From Paraburkholderia caffeinilytica (GTDB lineage: Bacteria; Pseudomonadota; Gammaproteobacteria; Burkholderiales; Burkholderiaceae), in contig NZ_CP031466.1 of NCBI RefSeq assembly GCF_003368325.1, positions 2,480,001 to 2,544,000 on the forward strand: 64,000 bases of DNA. Reading direction: 5' to 3'. Position 1 is the stretch's first letter, and every line of letters starts with the position of its first letter. Under the pieces are notes generated by a model. It worked only from the letters and a program-made list of their open reading frames with translations. It searched no databases and was not told where the DNA came from. Positions 42,980 through 51,441 of the stretch are shown here, piece after piece. The position numbers and the translations under genes are program-made.

Positions 42980-43747
42980 TTAAAGAACGGCCAGCCAGCC
43001 GCCGTCGACGTAGATGATCTGGCCGTTCACATAGCTCGATGCCGGCGAAGCCAGATAGACCGCCGTGCCGACGAGTTCTTCCGGCTTGCCCCAGCGTTGC
43101 GAGGGATTGCTGCTCCTGACCCATGCGTCGAAAGCGGCGTTCTCGATCAGCGGCTTGTTCATGTCGGTCAGGATGTAGCCCGGACCGATCGCGTTCGCCT
43201 GAATGTCCGAGGCCGCCCACTCGGCGCTCATGGCGCGGGTCAGCATCTTGATGCCGCCCTTCGCGGCCGTATAGGCGCCGACCGTCGCGCGCCCGGCTTC
43301 GCTCGTGAGCGAGCCGATATTGACGATCTTGCCGCCCGTGCCGCGCGCGATCATGCGGCGCGCGGCCTGCTTCGCGACGATGAAGGCGCTCGTCAGGTTG
43401 GTGTCGATCACGCGCTGCCAGTCGCTCAGTTCGAGTTCGACGAGCGGCTTGCGAAACTGGATGCCGGCGTTGTTGATCAGGATATCGACCTGCACGCCGT
43501 CCTGGTCCCACTGCGCGAATGCGTCGGCGACTGCGCTTTCGTCGGTCACGTCGAAGGCGCGGCCTTGCGCATTGAAACCCTTGTCGCGCAGACGGGCGGC
43601 TGCTTCGGCCACTGTGTCGGCGCGCGTGCCGTTCAGGATGACGTTCGCACCGGCGGCGGCCAGCCCCTCGGCAAGCGCGAAACCGATGCCGCGCGCCGAG
43701 CCGGTAACGAGTGCCGTGCGGCCGCTCAGATCGAATAGCTGTGTCAT
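42980..43747 (-). CDS. idnO: Gluconate 5-dehydrogenase-like SDR
   Basis: A 255-aa classical short-chain dehydrogenase. The NAD(P) motif is TGSARGIGFALAEGL (about 15-29), NNAG lies at about 92-95, catalytic Ser is in IGSLTSEAGR and the YTAAK catalytic Tyr-Lys motif is near residue 158. The C-terminus PASSYVNGQIIYVDGGW is typical of the family. The best family fit is gluconate 5-dehydrogenase (IdnO), which reduces 5-ketogluconate to gluconate. With the IdnD-like enzyme this gives the L-idonate to 5-ketogluconate to gluconate route. It sits next to the GntR regulator gene, 90 bp downstream of it. Confidence 0.9.
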   Translation of the reverse strand: MTQLFDLSGRTALVTGSARGIGFALAEGLAAAGANVILNGTRADTVAEAAARLRDKGFNAQGRAFDVTDESAVADAFAQWDQDGVQVDILINNAGIQFRKPLVELELSDWQRVIDTNLTSAFIVAKQAARRMIARGTGGKIVNIGSLTSEAGRATVGAYTAAKGGIKMLTRAMSAEWAASDIQANAIGPGYILTDMNKPLIENAAFDAWVRSSNPSQRWGKPEELVGTAVYLASPASSYVNGQIIYVDGGWLAVL

Positions 43748-43837
43748 GCGTGTGTCCTCTCGATGTTCGGAAACGAGGCGCGAGTGCGCCCCTCGCGATC
43801 GTGAAGGCGGTCGCGATGAAATGGGTTGCGGCGATTA

Positions 43838-44557
43838 CTACGCGGGTTGATCGTTGGCGGTTCGGTCTAGCGCGGCGCGGTCTTCGAAGTCCTGCTCGGC
43901 GCGCCTGATGAGCGTGAGTACCGCTTCCTCCGCCGCCGCCGGGTCGCCCTTCTCGATCGCAACGCACAGTGCCTCGTGCATCGGCAGCGAACGGGCCGGA
44001 CCGCCGGCGATTTCGGAGCTGAGTTCGAAACTGGTGCGCAGGATCGCCGACAGCGCGTTCTGCATCTGCTGGACAAACTGGTTATGGCAGGCGGTGAGGA
44101 TGGCGCCGTGAAACGCGAGGTCGGCGGGAACGTACTCGCCATGGCCGGCAACCGCGCGCTCCATTGCCTTGAAAGCCCGCCGGACCGCGATGCGGTCTTC
44201 GTCAGTCGCGCGTTTCGCGGCAAGCCTGGCCGCGTTCGGCTCGATGATCAGGCGCAACTCCATCAGGTCTTCGATGAGGCCGGGCTCGACGGCGCTTGCG
44301 CGCGCGCGCCACATGATCACGTCCGGGTCGAACAACTGCCATTGCGCACGCGGCAGCACGACCGTGCCGTAGCGGCGGCGCACCTGCAGCATGCCCTTCG
44401 CGGAGAGCGACTTCATCGTCTCGCGGATGGTGATGCGGCTCACCTGCATCTGCTCGGCAAGCACCGGCTCGGCGGGAAGAATGTCGCCGGGCATGAATTT
44501 GCCTGAACAAATCTGTTCGCCCATCTGATTCAGAACCTGCCTGTGCAAAGTCGCCAC
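43838..44557 (-). CDS. GntR-family (FadR/FCD) regulator
   Basis: A 239-aa regulator with an N-terminal GntR winged helix (about 5-70: PGDILPAEPVLAEQMQVSRITIRETMKSL by position, ends PGDIL and MKSL) and a C-terminal FCD helical ligand domain with metal-ligand candidates in EYVPADLAFHGAILTACHN. FCD-type GntR proteins often repress sugar-acid catabolic genes and release DNA when they bind the acid. The operon downstream is sugar-acid catabolic, so this is its probable regulator. A palindrome TCATACGTATGA lies 16-27 bp upstream of the start. Confidence 0.9.
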   Translation of the reverse strand: MATLHRQVLNQMGEQICSGKFMPGDILPAEPVLAEQMQVSRITIRETMKSLSAKGMLQVRRRYGTVVLPRAQWQLFDPDVIMWRARASAVEPGLIEDLMELRLIIEPNAARLAAKRATDEDRIAVRRAFKAMERAVAGHGEYVPADLAFHGAILTACHNQFVQQMQNALSAILRTSFELSSEIAGGPARSLPMHEALCVAIEKGDPAAAEEAVLTLIRRAEQDFEDRAALDRTANDQPA

Positions 44558-44572
44558 GATTTGCTCTCTATG

Positions 44573-44584
44573 TCATACGTATGA
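44573..44584. promoter_or_regulatory. Candidate GntR operator
   Basis: A perfect 12-bp palindrome TCATACGTATGA directly upstream of the GntR gene start (44557). FCD-type GntR operators are typically short palindromes of this AT-rich kind. Its position near the promoter suggests autoregulation and control of the whole leftward sugar-acid operon. Confidence 0.6.
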
Positions 44585-44651
44585 TGTAGAAAGATAGGCG
44601 TGACGAGGCCGCGTGGCAATTCGGGTTCACCCGCAGTGTCGGTCGGAAAGG

Positions 44652-44796
44652 GTTGCCGGCAGGGGAAGGGTTGCAGGCAGGGGAAGGGTTGCAGGGGATG
44701 GAAGGAGTTGCCGGCGTGGAGGGAGTTGCCGGCGTGGAGGGAGTTGCCGGCGTGGAGGGGGTTGCCGGCGCGGAAGGCGTCGCCGGGAATGGAAGA
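44652..44796. repeat. 18-bp tandem repeat (VNTR-like)
   Basis: About eight imperfect 18-bp units (consensus GTTGCCGGCGTGGAGGGA on the plus strand) in the 310-bp gap between the GntR gene start and the 3' end of the binding-protein gene. The middle units (44707, 44725, 44743) are nearly identical; outer ones have degenerated. Open frames run through it on both strands because 18 is a multiple of three, but there is no start signal or family support for a gene. Confidence 0.85.
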
Positions 44797-44871
44797 CGCC
44801 AGGCAAACGCCCGCCGGCTTAATTGGGCACGAAGCAGCGCGCCGCAAGGCGCGCCACCGCTCGCTTCAGAG

Positions 44872-45861
44872 CTACGCGATGTGCGTCTCGGCAATCGCGC
44901 GGACGTCGATGCGGCGCGGCAGGATAGCGTCGCGATCCGCACTATCCGCGACTTTCTGGAGCGCGGCGATATCCGCTTCGGTCACGAAGTGCTGTTTCAA
45001 TGCCGCGCGCTGCGTGATCTGCCGGGCTGCGTCGAGCGGCGAGCGCGTCAATGTCGAGTAGATCTGCGCGTAGGCATCGGGGTTCGCAAGCGCCCAATCC
45101 CCCGCGCGTTGCAGCCTGAGCAGCACATCGGCGATCGCCGCGCGTTTGCGCGTGTCCGCCAGCGCGGCGCCCGATGCAGTGATAAAGCCAAGGCCACTAT
45201 TGATGCCGGAACCGTCGCGCAAAATGCGCGCCCCACGTTGAACCGCAATGCCGTAGTACGGATCGAATGTTGCCCACACGTCGATCGAACCGGACGCGAA
45301 CGCCGCAAACGCATCGACGGGCAGGATGAACCGGACCTTGACGTCGTCCTTCGAGAGTCCGGCTTCGGCGAGCGCGCCGTACAACTGGAATTGCGAAATG
45401 CTGCCGCGCGCCGACGACACGAACACCGTGCGTCCCTTCAGATCCGCCACCGTGCGAATCGGCGAATCGCGCGCAACCAGAATGCCGAGTTGCGCGCCCG
45501 AACCCACACGCGTCGCGACGATCTTCAAGGTCGGATCGCCAACGGCCGCTGCAAGCACAGGCAGATCACCCGCTGGAGCAAGATCGACGGCGCCTGCGCG
45601 TTGTGCCTCGAAGAGCGGCGCGGCGCCCTGGAAGTTGGCCCAGCGAAACGCGTACGGCGTGCCGTCGAGTACCTTGGCCGCCTCGGCGAGCGCCCGTGTG
45701 CCGCCGGCCTGGTCGCCGAGCACAACCGTGGTCGATGCCAGATCGGCGGCCTGCACGTTGAGCGAATGAAACGCGCCGGTTGCGGCAAGCGCCGGCACTG
45801 CACTGAGCAGCTTCAGCGTACGCCGTCGCGCGGAAAAAGAGGTGGGAACAGAAACGGCCAT
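44872..45861 (-). CDS. SsuA/TauA-type periplasmic substrate-binding protein
   Basis: A 329-aa exported binding protein of the NMT1/SsuA-like group. The N-terminus carries a twin-Arg-like RRRTLKLLSAVPALAATGAF signal (ends RRRTLK and ATGAF) ending near VQAADL, and the body has the two-lobed layout of aliphatic-sulfonate or taurine binding proteins (FQGAAPLFEAQRAGAVDLAPAGDLP; DVWATFDPYYGIAVQRGA). It should deliver a sulfonate, nitrate or pyrimidine-like ligand to an ABC permease. No permease or ATPase gene is adjacent, so it is an orphan. The ATG at 45861 (MAVSVPT) is chosen over 45888. Confidence 0.85.
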   Translation of the reverse strand: MAVSVPTSFSARRRTLKLLSAVPALAATGAFHSLNVQAADLASTTVVLGDQAGGTRALAEAAKVLDGTPYAFRWANFQGAAPLFEAQRAGAVDLAPAGDLPVLAAAVGDPTLKIVATRVGSGAQLGILVARDSPIRTVADLKGRTVFVSSARGSISQFQLYGALAEAGLSKDDVKVRFILPVDAFAAFASGSIDVWATFDPYYGIAVQRGARILRDGSGINSGLGFITASGAALADTRKRAAIADVLLRLQRAGDWALANPDAYAQIYSTLTRSPLDAARQITQRAALKQHFVTEADIAALQKVADSADRDAILPRRIDVRAIAETHIA

Positions 45862-45984
45862 ATGCCCTCGCTTGCAATGTGTCTGCAAGCGTAGCGATCA
45901 GAACGCGTCGTGAGAATGATTCAATTGCGATATCGTTATCTCGACGAGGCAGCTATCGTTTTCACCACAACGCAGGCCCGTCAC

Positions 45985-46782
45985 TTACGCCCTTTCGAAT
46001 ATGCCGCGATAAGCGCCATACATCGACAGCACGATCAGCGCGCTGACCAGCGGCGTCACCAGCAATCCGCGCAATGTAAGCGGCGCGAAGGTGGCAAGCC
46101 ACACGTCGGCGGCAATGGCGATGCCGAACACCAGAGCGACCCGCCAGTTACGCGCCACGGCACGCGCACTCGCCGCCATCGCGTTGAGAGGCGAGACGTC
46201 GTTCAATACGACCTGCGCCGGCGCGAACCATACCAGCGAAGCCGCGACCGCATACGCCAGCATGTTGAGCACCGGCTCCAGCGCATTGCGCGTGCCGTTA
46301 TGCGCGCCGTAGACGATCGTCAGATCATGTACGCCGTTCGGTGCAACAGATGCCTTCACGGACACATGAAACGCCACAAACGCGATCAGTTGACCCGCAT
46401 AGGCAACAGCAGCACCGCACTGCCCGATCGTGATCAACGCATTGCGATGCACGTTGACGGCTTCGATCGTCTCGCGGATCGACCACGGGCGCGCGTTGCT
46501 CGCACGTTCCTGCATCAGCACCAGACCCGCGGCGAGGACCGGCCCGACGAGCACCGCCAGCACGCGCAACGGCGGCGCCAGTTCAAACAGCATGACAAAA
46601 TCGGCGCAGCCAAGAATCGCCACGAGCCACAGCAGCGGATTTGCGCGAGCGATACGCACCCCTTCCGAGAGCCAGCCGGCAACGCTCCTTACGCTGACCG
46701 TGCGACTGTCCGGATAGCCCAGCCCGGATGCAGGTTGCCGGTGTGCCGGGACTGCCGTACCGCCTGAATAATGCATAGTCAT
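45985..46782 (-). CDS. BPSS1780-like integral membrane protein
   Basis: A 265-aa protein with about six transmembrane segments after a short polar N-terminus, with the segment GWLSEGVRIARANPLLWLVAILGCADFVM (ends GWLSEG and CADFVM) at about 36-65. This resembles the BPSS1780 family of Burkholderia inner-membrane proteins (related to DUF2189-type), whose function is unknown. It is downstream of the DUF1700/PadR pair on the same strand (56 bp gap) and may be part of the same stress or envelope unit. I have no functional evidence. Confidence 0.65.
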   Translation of the reverse strand: MTMHYSGGTAVPAHRQPASGLGYPDSRTVSVRSVAGWLSEGVRIARANPLLWLVAILGCADFVMLFELAPPLRVLAVLVGPVLAAGLVLMQERASNARPWSIRETIEAVNVHRNALITIGQCGAAVAYAGQLIAFVAFHVSVKASVAPNGVHDLTIVYGAHNGTRNALEPVLNMLAYAVAASLVWFAPAQVVLNDVSPLNAMAASARAVARNWRVALVFGIAIAADVWLATFAPLTLRGLLVTPLVSALIVLSMYGAYRGIFERA

Positions 46783-46838
46783 GACCGCTTCCTTTTCATC
46801 GAATGAGGATGGAGACGTCAGTCAACCGGCGCCGCGCT

Positions 46839-48035
46839 TCAGGCGGATTGCCCTCCGTCGAGCCGGGCAGTAATCAGTTCGAGTTGCCGCTGAACGTAGC
46901 GGACCAGGGCGCGCCATGTGATGCGTGTCAACCACAGGCACAGCCACAAGCCGACGACGCCGGCAACCAGCATCGCGAATCCGTAGATCATCGCGCCGAT
47001 ACCCGAGCCATGCGGCCCGACCACCACGACGTTGTCCGAACCGCTCCTGATCGCGATGTGATCGTGATCGATCACGACCGAATCCGAGCCGCTGCGGACC
47101 GCCAGTCTTTTACCGCTGCCGTCAGCGCCTTGCACAAAGGACACGTGTTCGCCGTGGTTCCTGATGTCCCACGCCAGCGACTTCGCACCGGTTCCGATGC
47201 GCGCGACCGATACCTTGTCCCCTTCGCCATCCTTGAGATCGAGCGCAACGATGTCGGTGGACGCGATAGACCATGCCCCATCCGGCTCGACTGTGAACAG
47301 ATCGCGCGCGCCGCCAACCGAATTGATCCTGAGTTTGCCGCCGTCATTCCTGATTTCAATCGGACCGCCAAGCGTCACCACTGAAATCCGCGTGGCGGCA
47401 TCCGGGCGCAGCAGGAAACGGTCGCCGACCACGCTGAATGCCTTCATATTGGCGGTTGCCAGGCGCGCGTCGCCCTGCGCTGACGCGTCGTCCGCATCGT
47501 CTTTCGCCGCGCTGGCGTTGCCCTTGCCGCTGCTCTTGTCGTTGCCCTTGTCGTTGCCATTTTTGCTCGCCTGCCGGTCCACTTTCACGTCACCGCTCTC
47601 GAAGCTGAACGGCACCGAATGGAACGCCGGCCACCCGAACAGATGATGGCTCCCGAGCGCGACCACCGTCACGAGCCCCGCAACCGTCAGCGCGCCCGAA
47701 ACCATGTAGCCGACCGTCAGCATCAGCAGATAGAACATGAACGGAATCAGCAGGAACAACTGCAACAAGCCGAGTCCCGCGATCGACATGACCACCCGCA
47801 CCAGGTTGCCGAACGAATGCCGCGTCTCCCACTGGCGGAAGGTTGCCTGCGCCTTCAGTTCGCGTGCGAGCTTGACCGGGTCGCCGAGCGCGGCCACCAC
47901 CTCTGCCTCGCTGCGGCCCGCTGCGAGCGCGTCGCCGAAATACTCGCGATAGTCGGCGACGATTTCGTCGACGACCTGCTTCGGCAAACTCCGCAGTTCG
48001 TGGCGCAATTGCTGGATGAATGCGTCCTGCGTCAT
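46839..48035 (-). CDS. DUF1700/DUF4097-type membrane protein
   Basis: A 398-aa protein with an N-terminal HAAS/DUF1700 helical domain (about 1-70: RHELRSLPKQVVDEIVADYREYFGDALA by ends RHELRS and YFGDALA), three transmembrane segments around 78-135, a Lys/Asn/Asp-rich linker (about 150-185) and a beta-rich DUF4097-like domain with alternating Val/Ser/Asp repeats (about 200-330). A final transmembrane helix lies near 345-370. Proteins of this class are encoded with PadR regulators and are thought to sit in the envelope and modulate its stress response. The start overlaps the PadR stop by 4 bp (ATGA). Confidence 0.82.
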   Translation of the reverse strand: MTQDAFIQQLRHELRSLPKQVVDEIVADYREYFGDALAAGRSEAEVVAALGDPVKLARELKAQATFRQWETRHSFGNLVRVVMSIAGLGLLQLFLLIPFMFYLLMLTVGYMVSGALTVAGLVTVVALGSHHLFGWPAFHSVPFSFESGDVKVDRQASKNGNDKGNDKSSGKGNASAAKDDADDASAQGDARLATANMKAFSVVGDRFLLRPDAATRISVVTLGGPIEIRNDGGKLRINSVGGARDLFTVEPDGAWSIASTDIVALDLKDGEGDKVSVARIGTGAKSLAWDIRNHGEHVSFVQGADGSGKRLAVRSGSDSVVIDHDHIAIRSGSDNVVVVGPHGSGIGAMIYGFAMLVAGVVGLWLCLWLTRITWRALVRYVQRQLELITARLDGGQSA

Positions 48036-48373
48036 TGCTTTTCCCCTGTTCCCGAGGGCGTACCGGACAAGGCCAGCACACCGTTGACTTCATCGACAAA
48101 ACTGCGCCATTCGCCTTGCATTTCCGCCAGGCTGTTGCGGCCCGCCGCCGTCAGCGAGTAGTACTTGCGTGGCGGCCCCGACGTGGATTCCACGAAATAC
48201 GTCGACACCCATGCTTCAGCCTGCAAGCGGCGCATCAGCGGGTAGATCGTGCCCTCGCTGATCTCCATGGTTTCGGAAAGCGTCGAGACGAGCTCGTAGG
48301 CATAGCTGTCGCCGCCGGCGAGAACAGCCAACACGCACATGTCGAGGGTTCCCTTCTTGAGCTGCGTTTTCAT
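48032..48373 (-). CDS. PadR-family transcription regulator
   Basis: A 113-aa PadR protein. The winged helix starts KKGTLDMCVLAVLAGGDSYAYELV, given by its ends KKGTLD and YAYELV, followed by SEGTIYPLMRRLQAEAWV and the wing GPPRKYYSLTAAGRN. The C-terminal dimerisation helix follows (about 85-110). PadR proteins repress their own operon. The downstream DUF1700 gene overlaps the stop by 4 bp, so the pair is one transcription unit. An inverted repeat resembling a PadR operator lies 20-47 bp upstream. Confidence 0.92.
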   Translation of the reverse strand: MKTQLKKGTLDMCVLAVLAGGDSYAYELVSTLSETMEISEGTIYPLMRRLQAEAWVSTYFVESTSGPPRKYYSLTAAGRNSLAEMQGEWRSFVDEVNGVLALSGTPSGTGEKQ

Positions 48374-48392
48374 TCAATTCCATTACATTAGT

Positions 48393-48420
48393 GTGCATAG
48401 CACGGTACCTTGCTATGCAC
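48393..48420. promoter_or_regulatory. Candidate PadR operator
   Basis: Inverted repeat GTGCATAGC (48393-48401), 10-nt spacer, GCTATGCAC (48412-48420), perfect over 9 bp. It lies 20-47 bp upstream of the padR start, inside the expected promoter. PadR operators are inverted repeats of about this size, so autoregulation is likely. A related half-site (TTTTATGCAC) occurs further upstream near 48494. Confidence 0.65.
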
Positions 48421-48775
48421 TGGTGCCGGATGCGCCGATCCGCGAGATGACGAACGAACTCTAGCACCCAGTATTGTTTAATGCAAGGTACTGTTTTATG
48501 CACAGGACAGAGCACTCGCCGAGCCGAGCCGAGCCGAGCCAGTCGTCCGATCTCGCCGCCATGGTCGATCTGGCGCCGACGTCCGACCACGTGGAGTCCG
48601 CGATACGGGTTCGGCTCAACGCCAGGACGCCGCTTTGCGCAGTCCTGCAATGCCTCATGCCATGACGTATTCACGCCGCGAACGATCGGCATTGGAACAA
48701 TGAAGTTGACGGACACTGACGCACTAACGAACACTATGCGCACTACAGCACGTGAGAACCTGGGAGTCTTCTGAT

Positions 48776-49579
48776 ATGCCATCCACGCCCACACCCGATC
48801 GCATGAGCGACAAACCGGTGCCGCCGTCTGCCGAACAACAGGTACGGGAGGAACTGGCGGCGCTCTACCGGCTGGCCGCTCACTTCCGCATGACCGACAT
48901 GATCGACACGCACATCACGGCGCGCCTGCCCGGCTCGCCGGGCGAGCCGCCGGCGTTTCTGATCAACCGCTATGGCGTGCTGTTTCACGAAATGCGCGCA
49001 TCGGACCTCGTGAAGATCGATCATCTCGGCAACGTCATCGACGAGCGGGCACGCAGCGAGCCGGCATTGTTTCGCGTGAACGCCGCAGGGTTCACGATTC
49101 ATTCGGCCATCCACGCGGCGCGCGACGATCTGCATTTCGTGATCCATACGCACACCGCCGCCGGCATAGCCGTGTCGGCTCAGGAACAGGGGCTGCTGCC
49201 GATCAGTCAGCATGCGTTGAAGTTCTACGGCAAGCTCGCCTATCACGATTACGAAGGCATCGCGCTCGAACTCGGCGAGCGCGAGCGCCTCGTGCGCGAT
49301 CTCGGTTCCTGCAAGGCGATGATCCTGCGCAATCACGGGCTGCTTGCGGCAGGCGCCACCGCAGCCGAAGCGTTCCACGAGATCTATTTCCTCGAGCGGG
49401 CCTGTCAGGCGCAAATCCAGGCACTGGCCGGCGGCAGCGCACTGCGCATCCCGCCGCGAGAAGTGTGCGAGTTGACCGCGAGCCAGTTCGCTCGCGACGA
49501 CTCCGCGGGAATTCTGGAGTTGGCGTGGCGTGCGGCGTTACGATTGATCGACGACCCGCAATCCGACTACCGCAGCTAG
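48776..49579 (+). CDS. Class II aldolase/adducin-family protein
   Basis: A 267-aa protein with the class II aldolase fold. It has metal-binding His residues in VIHTHTAAG and RNHGLLAAG, ITARLPGSPGEPPAFLINRYGVLFHE near the N-terminus (given by its ends ITARLP and VLFHE), and IYFLERACQAQIQAL at the C-terminus. Family members are Zn-dependent aldolases, decarboxylases or epimerases of small sugar phosphates. At 267 aa it fits the longer adducin-type subgroup rather than OtnC-type decarboxylases. The reading frame is open upstream, but the ATG at 48776 after GATGATATG-like context is chosen; no strong Shine-Dalgarno is seen. It converges on the SDR gene (193-bp gap without a gene). Confidence 0.82.
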   Translation: MPSTPTPDRMSDKPVPPSAEQQVREELAALYRLAAHFRMTDMIDTHITARLPGSPGEPPAFLINRYGVLFHEMRASDLVKIDHLGNVIDERARSEPALFRVNAAGFTIHSAIHAARDDLHFVIHTHTAAGIAVSAQEQGLLPISQHALKFYGKLAYHDYEGIALELGERERLVRDLGSCKAMILRNHGLLAAGATAAEAFHEIYFLERACQAQIQALAGGSALRIPPREVCELTASQFARDDSAGILELAWRAALRLIDDPQSDYRS

Positions 49580-49772
49580 ACCCGCTTTCTGAGCTACGCC
49601 GCCCTGCTATCCAGGCTCACGCTCTACCCGATGTTTCTGCTCGTCCACCCGCATGATTCGATCAAGGCCGGCCGCCGCGGGCCGATCAGGCGGCGCGAGC
49701 AACGCCAACCTCGATGTGGCTCGGGCGGGCAACGCGTCGCTGATCGAGGTCACGCTGGTCGAGGTCAGACTG

Positions 49773-50468
49773 CTAGAGCGACGCGCCGCCGCACATCACG
49801 ATCTGCTGCCCGGTAATCGCGCCCGCATCGTCTCCGAGCAGGAAGGCCGTCAACGCCGCCACTTCCGACGGTCTGACGAAGCGGCCTATCGGCGGCAATT
49901 TAGGCGGTGTACCGGCTCGCGCCGGATTGCTGAGTAAGGGCGTATCGGTGGCGCCTGGCGCGACCACATTGACCGTGATGCCACGCGGCGCGAGCTCGGC
50001 CGCCCAGGACCGGGCCATGCCGACCAGCGCCGCTTTGGTCGCCGCATATTGGCTGCGGGTGGCGGCGCCGTTCGCCGTCCGGCTGCCGATCAGCACGATG
50101 CGGCCACCCGCGGACATTTTCGGCAGCAGTGCATTGGCGAGAAAAGCAGCCGCGTCGACGTGAATCCGCCACATTGCCGCGCCGTCGTCGGCGGCCAGTT
50201 CGCCGAGCGGCGCCGTGCGCATGAATCCGGCCGCATGCACGAAGGCGTCGCAAGCGCCGATGGCGTCGGCGATGGGCTCCAGCGCGGCAAAGTCCGTCAC
50301 ATCGACGGGGACGATCGTCAGGCGCTCGGTGTCGTGCTTCGCCGGTGTCCGGCACAAGCCCGTCACGCGCCACCCTTCCGCGAGCAGGCGCTGAACGATC
50401 GCCTCGCCGATTCCCGACGACGCCCCCGTCACCACGGCATGCCGTTGCACGAGCGATTTCGCTGTCAC
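49773..50468 (-). CDS. Short-chain dehydrogenase/reductase
   Basis: A 231-aa SDR: NAD(P) motif TGASSGIGEAIVQRL (about 14-28), AGF in place of the usual NNAG (VHAAGF), catalytic Ser in LIGSRTANG and the Tyr-Lys motif YAATK (about 141-145). The C-terminus has VRPSEVAALTAFLLGDDAGAITGQQIVMCGG-type end (given by its ends VRPSEV and IVMCGG). The substrate is unknown; it is in the same direction as the DeoR-led catabolic operon and starts 46 bp after the DeoR gene stop, so it may be its last gene. Confidence 0.87.
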   Translation of the reverse strand: MTAKSLVQRHAVVTGASSGIGEAIVQRLLAEGWRVTGLCRTPAKHDTERLTIVPVDVTDFAALEPIADAIGACDAFVHAAGFMRTAPLGELAADDGAAMWRIHVDAAAFLANALLPKMSAGGRIVLIGSRTANGAATRSQYAATKAALVGMARSWAAELAPRGITVNVVAPGATDTPLLSNPARAGTPPKLPPIGRFVRPSEVAALTAFLLGDDAGAITGQQIVMCGGASL

Positions 50469-50513
50469 TCCGTTTCCCCTCGAAAATCGGTCACGGAGAG
50501 CCGTCGCGCATGC

Positions 50514-51281
50514 TTATCGAACCGCCGCGGTCTCCACCGTCACCTCGCCTCGCTCGTCGAACAAGGCCAGTTCCCGCGGCTCCGCCGCGTTATCGGTAAT
50601 CAACGTCCAGTCGCGCTCGAGCGGCGTCCAATGCTGCTGGCTGGCGCGGCCAAGTTTGTCCGCGGTGACGAGCACGAACACGCTCGCCGCCTGACGGATC
50701 ACACACTCCTTCAGATACGCCTGCTCGGCGGTCGCCTCGCACAGACCACGCGTAGCGGTCACGCCGTCGGCACCGAGAAACGCCTTGTCGAAACTCAGGC
50801 GGCTCAGCGCAAGCTGCGCCAGCGGCCCGAGCGTGCTCATGCTCGACGAGCGGATATCGCCGCCGATCAGCGTCACCCGCACCTTGCTGGAGGCGAGCGC
50901 GCCGACCACCAGCAGGTTGTTCGTCACGACATGAATCGAACGATGCCCGATCAACTGCCGCGCCAGCGCCGCCGTGGTCGTGCCGCCGTCGAGAAACAGC
51001 GTGTCGTCCTCCTGCACATGCGCGAGCGCGGCGCGCGCAATCGCATCTTTCTGCTCGCGAAAACTTTCGCTGCGTTCGTCGAGCGACGCTTCCGGCTCGT
51101 GCGCGCTGACGGCCGCCGCCCCGCCATAGGTGCGCAGAATCTGGCGGTCCTCCGCGAGCGCCCGCAAATCGCGCCGCACGGTTGCCTCGGACATGCCGAA
51201 GTGCTCGCACAACGTACCGACATCTGTCATCCCGCCCAGCACAGCGTGAAGCATCGCCTCGCGGCGTTTCGCAACTTTCAT
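50514..51281 (-). CDS. DeoR-family transcription regulator
   Basis: A 255-aa DeoR/GlpR-type repressor. The N-terminal helix-turn-helix (VAKRREAMLHAVLGG, then CEHFGMSEATVRRDLRALAE with the R-x-x-R-x-x family pattern) is at about 3-55. The C-terminal sugar-phosphate-sensing domain (about 75-240) has the DDTLFLDGGTTTAALARQL motif (given by its ends DDTLFLDGG and ALARQL). Such proteins release DNA when bound to a sugar-phosphate. It is the probable regulator of the operon that starts with the porin at 59963. The ATG at 51281 is preferred over the ORF-opening codon. Confidence 0.9.
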   Translation of the reverse strand: MKVAKRREAMLHAVLGGMTDVGTLCEHFGMSEATVRRDLRALAEDRQILRTYGGAAAVSAHEPEASLDERSESFREQKDAIARAALAHVQEDDTLFLDGGTTTAALARQLIGHRSIHVVTNNLLVVGALASSKVRVTLIGGDIRSSSMSTLGPLAQLALSRLSFDKAFLGADGVTATRGLCEATAEQAYLKECVIRQAASVFVLVTADKLGRASQQHWTPLERDWTLITDNAAEPRELALFDERGEVTVETAAVR

Positions 51282-51441
51282 GATCTTGGATCGGAGGAAC
51301 CGGTTAAGCGACGGCGCGCCGGCGGCGCGCGAAAAAGTGTGCCTAGTGTAGCGAATTTCCATTCGTACGCCGTGTCCCTTTCCGGTCCGCTCAAAACCGG
51401 CTCTTCCCCCTACTGCTTCGCCGATAGCCGCATTGACGGCC

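Noticed and set aside
44652..44796. CRISPR array
   Set aside because: Repeats are direct, contiguous 18-bp units without unique spacers and without cas genes; a VNTR.
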